Of a DNA stretch of 64,000 nucleotides, positions 1 through 8,213 are shown in pieces. The translations under genes were made by a program, and so were the position numbers. The stretch lies in assembly GCF_002113125.1 (NCBI RefSeq), contig NZ_NEJP01000017.1, forward strand, positions 82,353-146,352, given 5' to 3'. Numbering within the stretch: the first letter of the stretch is position 1; the number at the start of each line of letters is the position of its first letter. The notes beneath the pieces are model-generated. The model searched no databases. It was given only the letters and a program-made list of their open reading frames with translations, and was not told the origin of the DNA. Source of the DNA: Pseudomonas sp. B20(2017). Lineage in GTDB: Bacteria > Pseudomonadota > Gammaproteobacteria > Pseudomonadales > Pseudomonadaceae.

Positions 1-756
1 AAACGCCTGCAACGCCGCGTTGGCGCCCGAGTATTTGACGCCGCCACCACAGATGATCAGCGGTTTGCGCTTGCCTTTGAACAGCGCCACGGCATCGCCG
101 AGCATTGCTTCAGTGGCCGGGCGACGCTCGATGCGGTGCACGCGTTTTTGCAGGAAATAATCGGGATAGTCGTAAGCCTCGGCCTGCACGTCCTGCGGCA
201 AGGCCAGGGTCACGGCGCCGGTTTCGGCGGGGTCAGTGAGCACGCGCATCGCGTGGATCGCCGCAGTCATCAATTGCTCGGGACGGTTAATGCGATCCCA
301 GTATTTGCTCACGGCCTTGAACGCATCGTTGGTGCTGATACTCAGGTCGTGGAACTGCTCGATCTGTTGCAACACCGGATCCGGTTGACGGCAGGCATAG
401 ACGTCACCCGGCAACAGCAGCAAGGGAATCCGGTTGGCGGTCGCGGTGGCGGCAGCGGTCAGCATGTTCGCCGCGCCCGGCCCCACGGACGAGGTGCAGG
501 CGTAGATCTTGCGTCGCAGATGCTGCTTGGCGAAACCGATCGCCGCATGGGCCATGCCTTGTTCGTTGCGGCCCTGATGGACAATCAGGTCACCGCTGTC
601 CTGCTCCAGCGCCTGCCCCAGACCCAGCACGTTGCCGTGGCCGAAAATGGTAAAGATCCCGGCGACGAACTTGCTCTGAACGCCATCGACCTCGATGTAC
701 TGGTTGTCGAGGAATTTCACCAGGGCCTGGGCCATGGTCAGTCTTGTTGTGGTCAT
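1..756 (-). CDS. iolD: 3D-(3,5/4)-trihydroxycyclohexane-1,2-dione hydrolase IolD, N-terminal part
   Basis: Thiamine-diphosphate enzyme that opens the ring of trihydroxycyclohexane-dione to 5-deoxyglucuronate in myo-inositol breakdown. Only the first 252 residues are in the window; the gene runs off the left edge. Translation from the ATG at 756 gives MTTTRLTMAQALVKFLDNQY and then the TPP-enzyme N-terminal domain with GIFTIFGHGNVLGLG and an early HQGRNEQGMAHAA segment holding the expected glutamate. An alternative ATG lies 7 codons further in (735). It is the last visible gene of the leftward iol operon, 45 bases after iolI. The family is clear from sequence and context; the C-terminal half cannot be judged. 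Confidence 0.93.
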   Translation of the reverse strand, partial: MTTTRLTMAQALVKFLDNQYIEVDGVQSKFVAGIFTIFGHGNVLGLGQALEQDSGDLIVHQGRNEQGMAHAAIGFAKQHLRRKIYACTSSVGPGAANMLTAAATATANRIPLLLLPGDVYACRQPDPVLQQIEQFHDLSISTNDAFKAVSKYWDRINRPEQLMTAAIHAMRVLTDPAETGAVTLALPQDVQAEAYDYPDYFLQKRVHRIERRPATEAMLGDAVALFKGKRKPLIICGGGVKYSGANAALQAF

Positions 757-801
757 AACCGCACCTTTCAAATTCAGATCCGATCCCTGCAAGGGGCACT
801 G

Positions 802-1623
802 TCAACTCAGGGATTTGCTCAGGTGTTCCATGCTCGCGCCGATCGCCGTCTGGATATCCGCCAGGCCATGGACGCTGTCGGCGAACGGCTCATACGACAG
901 GTAGCCGCTGTAGCCGCCAGCGAGCAGGCTGTTGATTTGTGTCGCGTTGCCGAGAATGTCGTCCGCGCCCACCAGCACCCGGTGACCATCGCAAAGGTTC
1001 GCCAGCGGCGCCTCGGTTTCCTCGACACCGGAGATGTGCGCCAGCCCGGTCAGCTCGGGGAAAAACTCTTGTTCACCGGCCAGGTGATGGTGAAAGGTGT
1101 CGTGCACCAGACGGAACACATCCAGCCCGCCGACTGCCTTGATTGCCTCCACCGCCGTGCGTTTGCGGCGCAGCGAGCAGGCTTTGAAACCCAGCGGCTC
1201 GATGAAACCCAGCAGGCCGTGATCACGCAGGATCGGCGCCAGCTCGCTCAGCGCGGTGCGCAGGCCCGACGCACGTTCGGCGACGCTGCGCGGATCGGCG
1301 CGGTCGTTCAACGGGCACATCACCAGCCCCCGCGCACCACAATCGCGGGCATAGGCAGCCAGCTTCAAGGCCTGCGCGCGGCGCTCGTCATTCCACACGT
1401 CAAACGGATACAGCGCGTTGATCGACAGCACGCTGATGCCGTGGGTCGCGCACAACTCACGCACATATTCGGGTGCGGTGCCGTCCTCGATCTCGATGCC
1501 TTTGAGATCGTTGCGGATCTCGATGGCGTCGGCCTTGAGGGTCACCGCCAACTCGATGAACGCCGGCAGGGACAAACGTGGAGCGACCATTCGGTTCAGG
1601 GCAAAACGCAGTGGAGTACTCAT
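802..1623 (-). CDS. iolI: IolI-like sugar phosphate isomerase/epimerase (inosose isomerase)
   Basis: A 273-residue TIM-barrel protein of the xylose-isomerase-like family, most like IolI, which interconverts 2-keto-myo-inositol and 1-keto-D-chiro-inositol. Residues expected to hold the divalent metal are visible in order: Glu in FIEPLG, Asp/His in LVHDTFHHH, His in AHISG, Glu in LSYEPF. I chose the ATG at 1623 (MSTPLRFALN), preceded by GGAGAA; a longer in-frame ATG at 1689 would run into iolA. It lies 25 bases downstream of iolA and before iolD in the same operon, which supports an inosose substrate. The exact reaction is inferred from the family and context. Confidence 0.82.
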   Translation of the reverse strand: MSTPLRFALNRMVAPRLSLPAFIELAVTLKADAIEIRNDLKGIEIEDGTAPEYVRELCATHGISVLSINALYPFDVWNDERRAQALKLAAYARDCGARGLVMCPLNDRADPRSVAERASGLRTALSELAPILRDHGLLGFIEPLGFKACSLRRKRTAVEAIKAVGGLDVFRLVHDTFHHHLAGEQEFFPELTGLAHISGVEETEAPLANLCDGHRVLVGADDILGNATQINSLLAGGYSGYLSYEPFADSVHGLADIQTAIGASMEHLSKSLS

Positions 1624-1648
1624 TCTTGTTGTTCTCCGCGCAGATGAT

Positions 1649-3151
1649 TTATTTGGCCGTCGGCATGCTGAATTCAGGGCCCTTGGCAATGCTGTCGGGC
1701 CAGCGCTGCATCACGCTTTTGTAGCGACTGTAGAAACGAATGCCTTCTTCCCCGTAGGCGTGGTGATCACCGAACAGCGAGCGCTTCCAGCCACCGAACG
1801 AATGCCAGGCCATGGGCACCGGAATCGGTACGTTGATGCCGACCATGCCGACCTTGATGCTGCGGGCGAAGGCGCGGGCGATCCCGCCATCGCTGGTAAA
1901 ACACGACACGCCGTTGCCGAACTCATGGGCGTTGATCAACGCCACCGCACTGGCGAAATCCGGCACGCGCACGATGCCCAGCACCGGGCCGAAGATTTCC
2001 TGCTGATAGATGCTCATGTCGGTGGTGACGTGATCGAACAGCGTCGCGCCGACGAAAAAACCGGCCTCGGCCCCCGGCACCTTGAAGTGTCGGCCATCGA
2101 CAATCAGCTGCGCGCCCTGGGCCACGCCCTGATCGATAAAACCTTCCACCCTGGCCTTGTGTTCGGCGGTGACCAGCGGGCCCATGTCGCTGTCGCCTTG
2201 CAGACCGTTGCCGACTTTCAACTGATCGATGCGCGGCAGCAGCTTGGCGATCAGTTGATCGCCGACTTCACCCACCGCGACCGCAATCGAAATCGCCATG
2301 CAGCGCTCACCGGCCGATCCGTAAGCGGCGCCGATCAAGGCATCCGCCGCCTGATCCAGATCCGCGTCGGGCATGACGATCATGTGATTCTTCGCGCCTC
2401 CCAGAGCCTGCACTCGCTTGCCGCGCGCGGTGGCCTGCTGGTGGATGTACTCGGCAATCGGCGTCGAACCGACAAACGAAATCGCCTCGACGTCCGGGTG
2501 CTGCAGCAAGGCGTCGACCGCCGCTTTGTCGCCCTGAACCACGTTGAACACGCCATCCGGCAAACCGGCTTCGGTCAACAGGCGAGCCATCAGCAAACTG
2601 GCGGACGGATCGCGCTCGGAGGGCTTGAGGATGAAGCAGTTGCCGGTGACCAGCGCCAGCGGAATCATCCACAGCGGCACCATCACCGGGAAATTGAACG
2701 GCGTGACCCCGGCGCAGACGCCGAGCGGCTGACGCAGGTTCCAGTTGTCGATGCCGCCGCCGATGTTGTCGCTGAACTCGGTCTTCAACAGGTTCGGTGC
2801 ACCGCAGGCGTACTCGACGATTTCAATGCCTCGGGTGACTTCGCCCTTGGCGTCGGAAAACACCTTGCCGTGTTCACGGCTGATGATTTCCGCCAGTTCG
2901 TCGTGATGACGATCGAGCAACTCCTTGAACTTGAACATCACCCGCGAACGGCGCAGGGACGATTGCTCGGACCAGGCCGGGAATGCCTTCAGCGCCGAAG
3001 CGACGGCAGCGTCCACGGTCTTCTGGCTGGCCAACCCGACCCGCGCCTGAACAGAGCCGGTGGCCGGATTGAAGACATCGCTGAATCGTTCGCTACCGCT
3101 GTCCTGCACCTGACCGTCGAGGTAATGGCCTATGACCGGGGCGTCGCTCAT
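1649..3151 (-). CDS. iolA: Methylmalonate-semialdehyde dehydrogenase (acylating)
   Basis: A 500-residue CoA-dependent aldehyde dehydrogenase (MmsA/IolA) that converts malonate semialdehyde, the last inositol intermediate, to acetyl-CoA and CO2. It has the full ALDH fold: a CAGVTPFNFPVMVPLW segment in the cofactor region and the nucleophile Cys284 in GERCMAIS. Length matches the family (about 500). Start at 3151 (MSDAPVIGHYLDG) fits the first conserved residues. It sits 30 bases after iolB in the iol operon; a valine-pathway MmsA paralogue usually exists elsewhere in Pseudomonas, so iolA rather than mmsA is preferred from context. Confidence 0.93.
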   Translation of the reverse strand: MSDAPVIGHYLDGQVQDSGSERFSDVFNPATGSVQARVGLASQKTVDAAVASALKAFPAWSEQSSLRRSRVMFKFKELLDRHHDELAEIISREHGKVFSDAKGEVTRGIEIVEYACGAPNLLKTEFSDNIGGGIDNWNLRQPLGVCAGVTPFNFPVMVPLWMIPLALVTGNCFILKPSERDPSASLLMARLLTEAGLPDGVFNVVQGDKAAVDALLQHPDVEAISFVGSTPIAEYIHQQATARGKRVQALGGAKNHMIVMPDADLDQAADALIGAAYGSAGERCMAISIAVAVGEVGDQLIAKLLPRIDQLKVGNGLQGDSDMGPLVTAEHKARVEGFIDQGVAQGAQLIVDGRHFKVPGAEAGFFVGATLFDHVTTDMSIYQQEIFGPVLGIVRVPDFASAVALINAHEFGNGVSCFTSDGGIARAFARSIKVGMVGINVPIPVPMAWHSFGGWKRSLFGDHHAYGEEGIRFYSRYKSVMQRWPDSIAKGPEFSMPTAK

Positions 3152-3181
3152 TGTTCTTGTTCTCCGTGCGAAAGTTGGAAT

Positions 3182-3991
3182 TCAGAGATCCAGCAGCCAG
3201 CTGTGCTGCGGGTCGTTATGGAACTGCCAGACGCGTTTCGGCCCGGCCATCACGTTCAGGTAATAAGACTCGTAGCCATACGGCACGCTGACCGGGTGAT
3301 AGCCCTTGGGCACGACGACGAGGTCGCTGTTTTCTACGGCCATGGCTTGATCGATGCTGCGGTCGTCGGTGTAGACCCGCTGGAACACGAAGCCCTGGGG
3401 CGGGTTGATCTGGTGGTAGTAGGTTTCTTCGAGAAAGCTCTGGTGCGGCAGGTCGTCGGTGTCGTGCTTGTGCGGCGGGTAGCTCGACGAGTGCCCCGAC
3501 GGCGTGCGCACTTCCACCACCAGCAGCGAATGAGCCGGCTCGCTGTCCGGGAGGATGTCGCAGACATAGCGGGTGTTGGCGCCCTTGCCGCGCACGCTGC
3601 GCTTCATGGTTTCAGGCCTGATCAGGCGCGGGCCGAGGTCCGTGGTGGTCGAACCGGGCGCGGCGCAAACCGCCACTTGCGCATCACTCAATGCCACCAC
3701 CTGCGCCTGACTGCCGGGTGGCAGGTACGCGGCGAACGGTGATTTGTCTTCGAACACCGACTGGCGATCACCGAGATTGTCCCAGTTGAAGGCCCCCTGC
3801 CCCGGCGCTTCGCCGTGGATGCCGATCCGACCACTGAGCAGCACCAAACACAGCTCTTTATCACCCGCTGCGACAGGCAAGGTTTCACCCAGACTCAACC
3901 GGTAGGCAGCGAAACCGACGTATTGCAGCTCACCTTCAGCCAGCTCGACCATGGTCCGGCCACGGGCCTTGCTTTTGACCAGCAGGCTCAT
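3182..3991 (-). CDS. iolB: 5-deoxy-glucuronate isomerase
   Basis: A 269-residue cupin-type isomerase converting 5-deoxy-glucuronate to 2-deoxy-5-keto-gluconate in inositol catabolism. The bicupin fold shows the metal-site pattern HSSSYPPHKHD (about residues 165-175) and a downstream ETYYHQINP; the tail WLLDL is typical. The start codon overlaps the iolE stop in an ATGA arrangement (3988-3991), so the two are probably translationally coupled. Cytoplasmic. Confidence 0.94.
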   Translation of the reverse strand: MSLLVKSKARGRTMVELAEGELQYVGFAAYRLSLGETLPVAAGDKELCLVLLSGRIGIHGEAPGQGAFNWDNLGDRQSVFEDKSPFAAYLPPGSQAQVVALSDAQVAVCAAPGSTTTDLGPRLIRPETMKRSVRGKGANTRYVCDILPDSEPAHSLLVVEVRTPSGHSSSYPPHKHDTDDLPHQSFLEETYYHQINPPQGFVFQRVYTDDRSIDQAMAVENSDLVVVPKGYHPVSVPYGYESYYLNVMAGPKRVWQFHNDPQHSWLLDL

Positions 3992-4881
3992 CGTGCAGTC
4001 CTCTCGTCGAGCAACGCACGTAAGGTGTCGAAGCCTTTCTTCGCGTAGACATAACTTGGCGCCACTGCCGGATCCTGCTCGGCCTCGACCACCAGCCAGC
4101 CGTGGTAATCGGCCGCCAGCAGCACGTCCAGCAGCTCAGCGAAGTCGATGTCACCGTCCCCTGGAACGGTAAAAGTGCCGTTGATGATGCAGTCGGGGAA
4201 GCTCCACAGGTTGTTGCGCGCCAGTTGCACCACCGGTTTGCGCACGTCCTTGAAATGCACGTGGCAGATGCGCGACAGGTGTTTGCGCAGCACCTGCAAG
4301 GGCTCACCGCCGCCCATGTAGCAATGGCCTGAATCGAACAGCAGCCCGACTTCATTGCCGGTCAGCGCCATCAGAGTGTCGATGTCCGACGGCGATTCGA
4401 CGTAGGCGCCCATATGGTGGTGATACGCCAGACGCACGCCCTGGGACAGGGTGAAGCGTGCCAGTTCGGTCAGTTTGTCTGCGTATTGCTGCCACGCCTG
4501 TTCGGTGTGAAAACGCGGGCGCTCAACCAACGGAATTCGCTGGCCCTGAATGGAATCGGCGACTTCACCGTAAACCAGCACGTTCGCGCCATTCTTCGCC
4601 AACAACTCGACATGGCTGGCAATCGCGTCGATTTCCTCGGCCACCGAACGACGAGCGAGGCGACTGGAATACCAGCCGGACACCAACGCCAGGTCGTACG
4701 GGCGCAGCACGTCGCCAACGCCTTTGGCGTCCTTGGGAAACTTGCCGTTGAGTTCGAAGCCTTCATAACCGATGGCCTTGCCTTCGCTGAGGGCGGTGCT
4801 CAGCGGCGTTTCACCGCCGAGGGACGGCAGGTCGTCGTTGCTCCAGGAAATCGGGTTGATGCCAATTCGGATAGCGGGCAT
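3988..4881 (-). CDS. iolE: Myo-inosose-2 dehydratase
   Basis: A 297-residue TIM-barrel dehydratase removing water from 2-keto-myo-inositol to give the diketone used by IolD. The N-terminus MPAIRIGINPISWSNDDLP is characteristic of IolE, and the metal-site segments (LAYHHHMGAYVE, LLFDSGHCYMGG, CHVHFKDVR) are intact. The in-frame ATG at 4950 adds 23 unconserved residues and overlaps the end of iolC, so the ATG at 4881 is chosen. It lies 43 bases after iolC and overlaps iolB by the ATGA. Confidence 0.94.
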   Translation of the reverse strand: MPAIRIGINPISWSNDDLPSLGGETPLSTALSEGKAIGYEGFELNGKFPKDAKGVGDVLRPYDLALVSGWYSSRLARRSVAEEIDAIASHVELLAKNGANVLVYGEVADSIQGQRIPLVERPRFHTEQAWQQYADKLTELARFTLSQGVRLAYHHHMGAYVESPSDIDTLMALTGNEVGLLFDSGHCYMGGGEPLQVLRKHLSRICHVHFKDVRKPVVQLARNNLWSFPDCIINGTFTVPGDGDIDFAELLDVLLAADYHGWLVVEAEQDPAVAPSYVYAKKGFDTLRALLDERTAR

Positions 4882-4924
4882 GGCTGCACCTTTTATTGTT
4901 ATTTCTAGAATGTTCAACCGCGTC

Positions 4925-6862
4925 TCAGGCCCGGGCCGTACGCCAGGCATCGATCAGTTCGACGAAGGTGCCCTGTACCTGGCGGATCAGCGTCTCGTCG
5001 TCGATTTCCCCCGACAGCCAGGCGCGGCTCGGCTCCTGGAAAATCGTCCGGCCCACGGCAAACCCGCGGCAGGTCTGGCTCTGGCTGGCCTGTTGAAAGC
5101 CTTCGGCCAACGCTGACGCTGGGGCATTCAAACCCAGCAGCACCACGCCTCGGCAATAGGGATCGCGCGCCTGGATCAGTTCGTCGAGCTGTTGCCATTC
5201 CTCGGCGCTTTGGGCTTCGATCTTCCACCACGCCGGATAGATGCCCAGGTTGTAGAGGCGTTTGAGCGCGCGATACAACACCTCGGGATGCGGTGAGGGG
5301 TGATCCTTGGGCGGGATGATTTCCAGCAGCAGTTCATGACCGCTGACTTGCGATGCCTGATACAGCGCCTTGATTTGCGCTTCCTGTTCCAGCCGCAGCA
5401 TGGGTTCGTCGTCCGGGTGAAATTGCACCAGGCATTTGATGATTTGTTCTTGCGGCCAGGCAATCAGGTTGCTGCCGATCGAGCGCCCGTGTTCGAAGGC
5501 CAGCGGCCGCGAGCCCTGCACCTCGACCGGCCGCGCCACCCACCAGCCACGACCGGTGGCGGCGTTCAGCGAGTCCTGGCCGAAACGCTGATCCGCCAGC
5601 AGCCCGACATCGGCTTCGATGCCCTGCTCGCGCAAATCGCTTTCGACCCGTTCCACAGCCTTGATGAACAGTTGCTTGAGTTCGCCGATGGCGCTGAGGT
5701 CGCGTCCGCCCTTCTGGGCCAGTTCCACCAGTTGTCCGCGATGGTCGAAGGCAAAGATGAACAGTTGCTTCCACTGTTTGCGCGGCACACTGACCTGATG
5801 CAGGCGTTGCAGGGTGACGTCCTGATCCGGCCGGGTAATCGGCACCGGGCTGCTGAACAGGTAATCGAGTTCGGCACGGGTCGGCATCGCCGGCGCGCAG
5901 GCATGACGCGACACCACCAGACCACCGCAGGCATTGGCCAACTGGCAGCAACGCTCGTCGCTAGCACCCTCCAGCCAACCGCTGAGGAAGCCCGACATGA
6001 ACGCATCGCCGGCGCCCAGCACGTTCAGCACTTCGACTCGCACGCCGGGATAAATCGCGCCGTCTTCCAGACGTTGTGGAATATCCCCGTGGATCACCGT
6101 GCAACCTTGCGGGCCGAGCTTGACCACCAGGGTCGCCGCGCTCAGCCGCCGAACATTGCGCAGCGCGGTGAGCAAATCTTCTGAACCGCCGGCCATCAGA
6201 AACTCTTCCTCCGTCCCGACCACAAGATCGAAGCGCGGGAGGATATTCTGCACATGCTGAGTGACGTTCTGATCGGCAACGAAGCGGGTTTCGCCGTCCG
6301 CCTTGCCGGCAAGCCCCCACAGGACCGGGCGGTAGTCGATGTCCAGCACCCGTTTGACGTGGTGCTTTTCGGCGTAGTCGAGCGCCTGGATGCTCGCCTT
6401 GTAGACGCCATCGGTGGAGAAGTGGGTGCCGGTGATCAGCAAGGCTTTGCTGGAGGCGATAAAGGCTTCGCTGATGTCTTCGGCCCGCAGCGCCATGTCA
6501 GCGCAATTCTCACGGTAGAAGACCAGGGGAAAGGTCTCCCGATCCTTGAGACCGAGCAGCACCATGGCGGTCAGTCGCTCCGGATCGACCTCGATGCCGC
6601 TGACATCGCAGCCTTCACGGGCCAGGGATTCGATCAGGAAACGCCCCATGTGATCGTCACCGGTCCGGCTCAGCATCGCCGACCTGAGCCCCAGCCGGGC
6701 AGTGCCGAACGCGATGTTGGCGGACGAGCCGCCGAGGTATTTGGCGAAGCTGCTCACATCCTCCAGCCGTGCCCCGACTTGCTGCGCATAGAGGTCGACG
6801 CCGAGGCGCCCGAGGCAAATCAGATCCAATTGACGTCCACTGGCAAAACGAGTCTGGCCCAT
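4925..6862 (-). CDS. iolC: Fused 5-dehydro-2-deoxygluconokinase / DUF2090 (putative aldolase) protein IolC
   Basis: A 645-residue two-domain protein. Residues about 1-325 are a PfkB-family sugar kinase (FDLICLGRLGVDLY-type start, second signature NVLGAGDAFMSGFL near 277-292) that phosphorylates 2-deoxy-5-keto-gluconate. Residues about 330-640 are a DUF2090 TIM-barrel domain, annotated in this family as the 5-dehydro-2-deoxyphosphogluconate aldolase half. The fusion replaces separate iolC and iolJ, and no separate iolJ is seen here. It is the first gene of the leftward iol operon, divergent from iolR across a 310-base region that carries candidate IolR sites. Kinase assignment is firm; aldolase activity of the C-terminal domain follows from family annotation. 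Confidence 0.9.
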   Translation of the reverse strand: MGQTRFASGRQLDLICLGRLGVDLYAQQVGARLEDVSSFAKYLGGSSANIAFGTARLGLRSAMLSRTGDDHMGRFLIESLAREGCDVSGIEVDPERLTAMVLLGLKDRETFPLVFYRENCADMALRAEDISEAFIASSKALLITGTHFSTDGVYKASIQALDYAEKHHVKRVLDIDYRPVLWGLAGKADGETRFVADQNVTQHVQNILPRFDLVVGTEEEFLMAGGSEDLLTALRNVRRLSAATLVVKLGPQGCTVIHGDIPQRLEDGAIYPGVRVEVLNVLGAGDAFMSGFLSGWLEGASDERCCQLANACGGLVVSRHACAPAMPTRAELDYLFSSPVPITRPDQDVTLQRLHQVSVPRKQWKQLFIFAFDHRGQLVELAQKGGRDLSAIGELKQLFIKAVERVESDLREQGIEADVGLLADQRFGQDSLNAATGRGWWVARPVEVQGSRPLAFEHGRSIGSNLIAWPQEQIIKCLVQFHPDDEPMLRLEQEAQIKALYQASQVSGHELLLEIIPPKDHPSPHPEVLYRALKRLYNLGIYPAWWKIEAQSAEEWQQLDELIQARDPYCRGVVLLGLNAPASALAEGFQQASQSQTCRGFAVGRTIFQEPSRAWLSGEIDDETLIRQVQGTFVELIDAWRTARA

Positions 6863-7172
6863 GCTGGCTCCTGTTATTTTTATCAGCCTGTGCCCAACGC
6901 GGTGACCGCGCCGGACACTCTTGGTGGATGCAGACTAAAACGAGCCGGATCGAACAATCAATAAATATTCCAATTATTTTTCACGTGGAATATTTTTTCC
7001 AATAAACTTCAATGCAGGCGCGCCAGACGCCGTGCATCGTTTCAGCAGGCATCCCGCTGGTGCAAGCCCAAGATTTTGTCCTGGCCGAGCCTGTAGACTG
7101 CGCACAGCCAACCTATTGTCAGGGGACGAGACCTACAACCGTCCCTATAAGAACAAGCCAGAAGGATTATTT
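6863..7172. promoter_or_regulatory. iolC-iolR divergent regulatory region with candidate IolR sites
   Basis: A 310-base non-coding region between the divergent iolC and iolR. It holds an AT-rich core: GGAATATTT on the minus strand (6963-6971) facing a second copy on the plus strand inside GGAATATTTTTTCC (6987-7000), followed by AATAAAC. The 14-mer has the form GGAA-N6-TTCC, the type of site I recall for RpiR-family IolR regulators of rhizobia. The same element recurs before the iolG-like gene. The operator role is inferred. Confidence 0.6.
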
Positions 7173-8093
7173 ATGTCCAGAACCGATCAGCCGGCTACCG
7201 CCGAGAGCGCGCCCGAGAGCGATCTTGCCAGCCCCCCGATCAATGCCGAGCGTCTGCTGCAGCTCATCACCACTGAATACGAAAGCCTTCCGCGCCAGCT
7301 CAAGCGCATCGCCAGTTACATGAGCCAGCAGAGTGACCGGATCATGGTCGACCGCATCAGCGACATCGCCCGCGAGTGCGAAGTGCACCCGTCGGCCATC
7401 GTGCGGTTTTCTCAGCGTTTCGGTTTCAGCGGTTTCAGTGAAATGCAGGCACTGTTCCGCGAGGCGTATACCCACAAAGCCACGCCGGTGCAGAACTACC
7501 AGCAACGCATTCGCAGCATGATCGCCAACAAGTCGCAGAAAGCCAGCGGCGGCGACCTGGCCCGCGAGTGCATCGACGCCACCCTGTCGGGCATCGAACG
7601 CCTGGGGCAGGAACTGGATGACCAGGCCTTCGAAAAGGCCGTGGATCTGGTGGTCAATGCCGATAATATCTACGTGGTCGGCGTTCGCCGCTCGTTCGCG
7701 GTGGCCGACTATCTGGTCTACAACCTGCAACACACCAACAAGCGCATCCACCTGGTCTCGGGCCTCGGCGGCAGCTATCGCGAACAGATGCGCAGCGTTC
7801 GCGCCAATGACCTGGTGATCGCCATCAGTTTCACGCCGTATGGCAAGGAAACTCAGCACTGCCTGCGCATCGCCCAGCACCATCAGGCGAAAACCCTGAT
7901 CATCACTGACAGCAATCTCTCGCCCCTGGCCAAACGCGCCAACACCCTGCTGCTGGTCAACGAAGGCAGTTCGTTTGCGTTCCGCTCCCTGAGTGCGACC
8001 CTGTGCCTGTGCCAGGCGCTGTTTATCGCTGTGGCCTATCGACTGGAGTTGAAGGTGGACGAGATTCACGAGCAGGTCGGGTTCGAGGACTGA
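7173..8093 (+). CDS. iolR: RpiR/MurR-family transcriptional regulator of inositol catabolism
   Basis: A 306-residue regulator with an N-terminal HTH_6 domain (about residues 25-100; HPSAIVRFSQRFGFSGFSEMQ is the recognition region) and a C-terminal SIS sugar-phosphate-binding domain (about 150-280; VVGVRRSFAVADYL, ISFTPYGKETQ). Such proteins repress iol genes and are relieved by an inositol-derived metabolite. The start at 7173 (MSRTDQPATAES) has AGAAGGA just upstream; the ATG at 7032 would add 47 unconserved residues over the promoter. It is divergent from iolC and followed by the iolG-like gene. Confidence 0.9.
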   Translation: MSRTDQPATAESAPESDLASPPINAERLLQLITTEYESLPRQLKRIASYMSQQSDRIMVDRISDIARECEVHPSAIVRFSQRFGFSGFSEMQALFREAYTHKATPVQNYQQRIRSMIANKSQKASGGDLARECIDATLSGIERLGQELDDQAFEKAVDLVVNADNIYVVGVRRSFAVADYLVYNLQHTNKRIHLVSGLGGSYREQMRSVRANDLVIAISFTPYGKETQHCLRIAQHHQAKTLIITDSNLSPLAKRANTLLLVNEGSSFAFRSLSATLCLCQALFIAVAYRLELKVDEIHEQVGFED

Positions 8094-8125
8094 TCGGGGC
8101 ACCGCCATTCCAACGAACGGGGCAA

Positions 8126-8175
8126 ATCAAAATATTTATTCCATTATTTGAATGAAAGGAATATTTATTCTATAA
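8126..8175 (+). promoter_or_regulatory. Candidate IolR operator upstream of the dehydrogenase gene
   Basis: Two direct copies of AATATTTATTC (8131-8141 and 8160-8170) lie 29 bases apart, the second within GGAATATTTATTC followed by TATAAAC. The element closely resembles GGAATATTTTTTCCAATAAAC in the iolC-iolR gap. It ends about 40 bases before the start codon at 8214. Shared sequence is seen directly; binding by IolR is inferred. Confidence 0.55.
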
Positions 8176-8213
8176 ACAGGATCTCTGAAAACAAGAACTC
8201 AAAGGATCCTGTC

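Noticed and set aside
136..1647. 503-codon plus-strand open frame
   Set aside because: It lies opposite iolD and iolI; the minus-strand proteins match known families and the plus-strand translation matches nothing, a usual shadow in GC-rich DNA.
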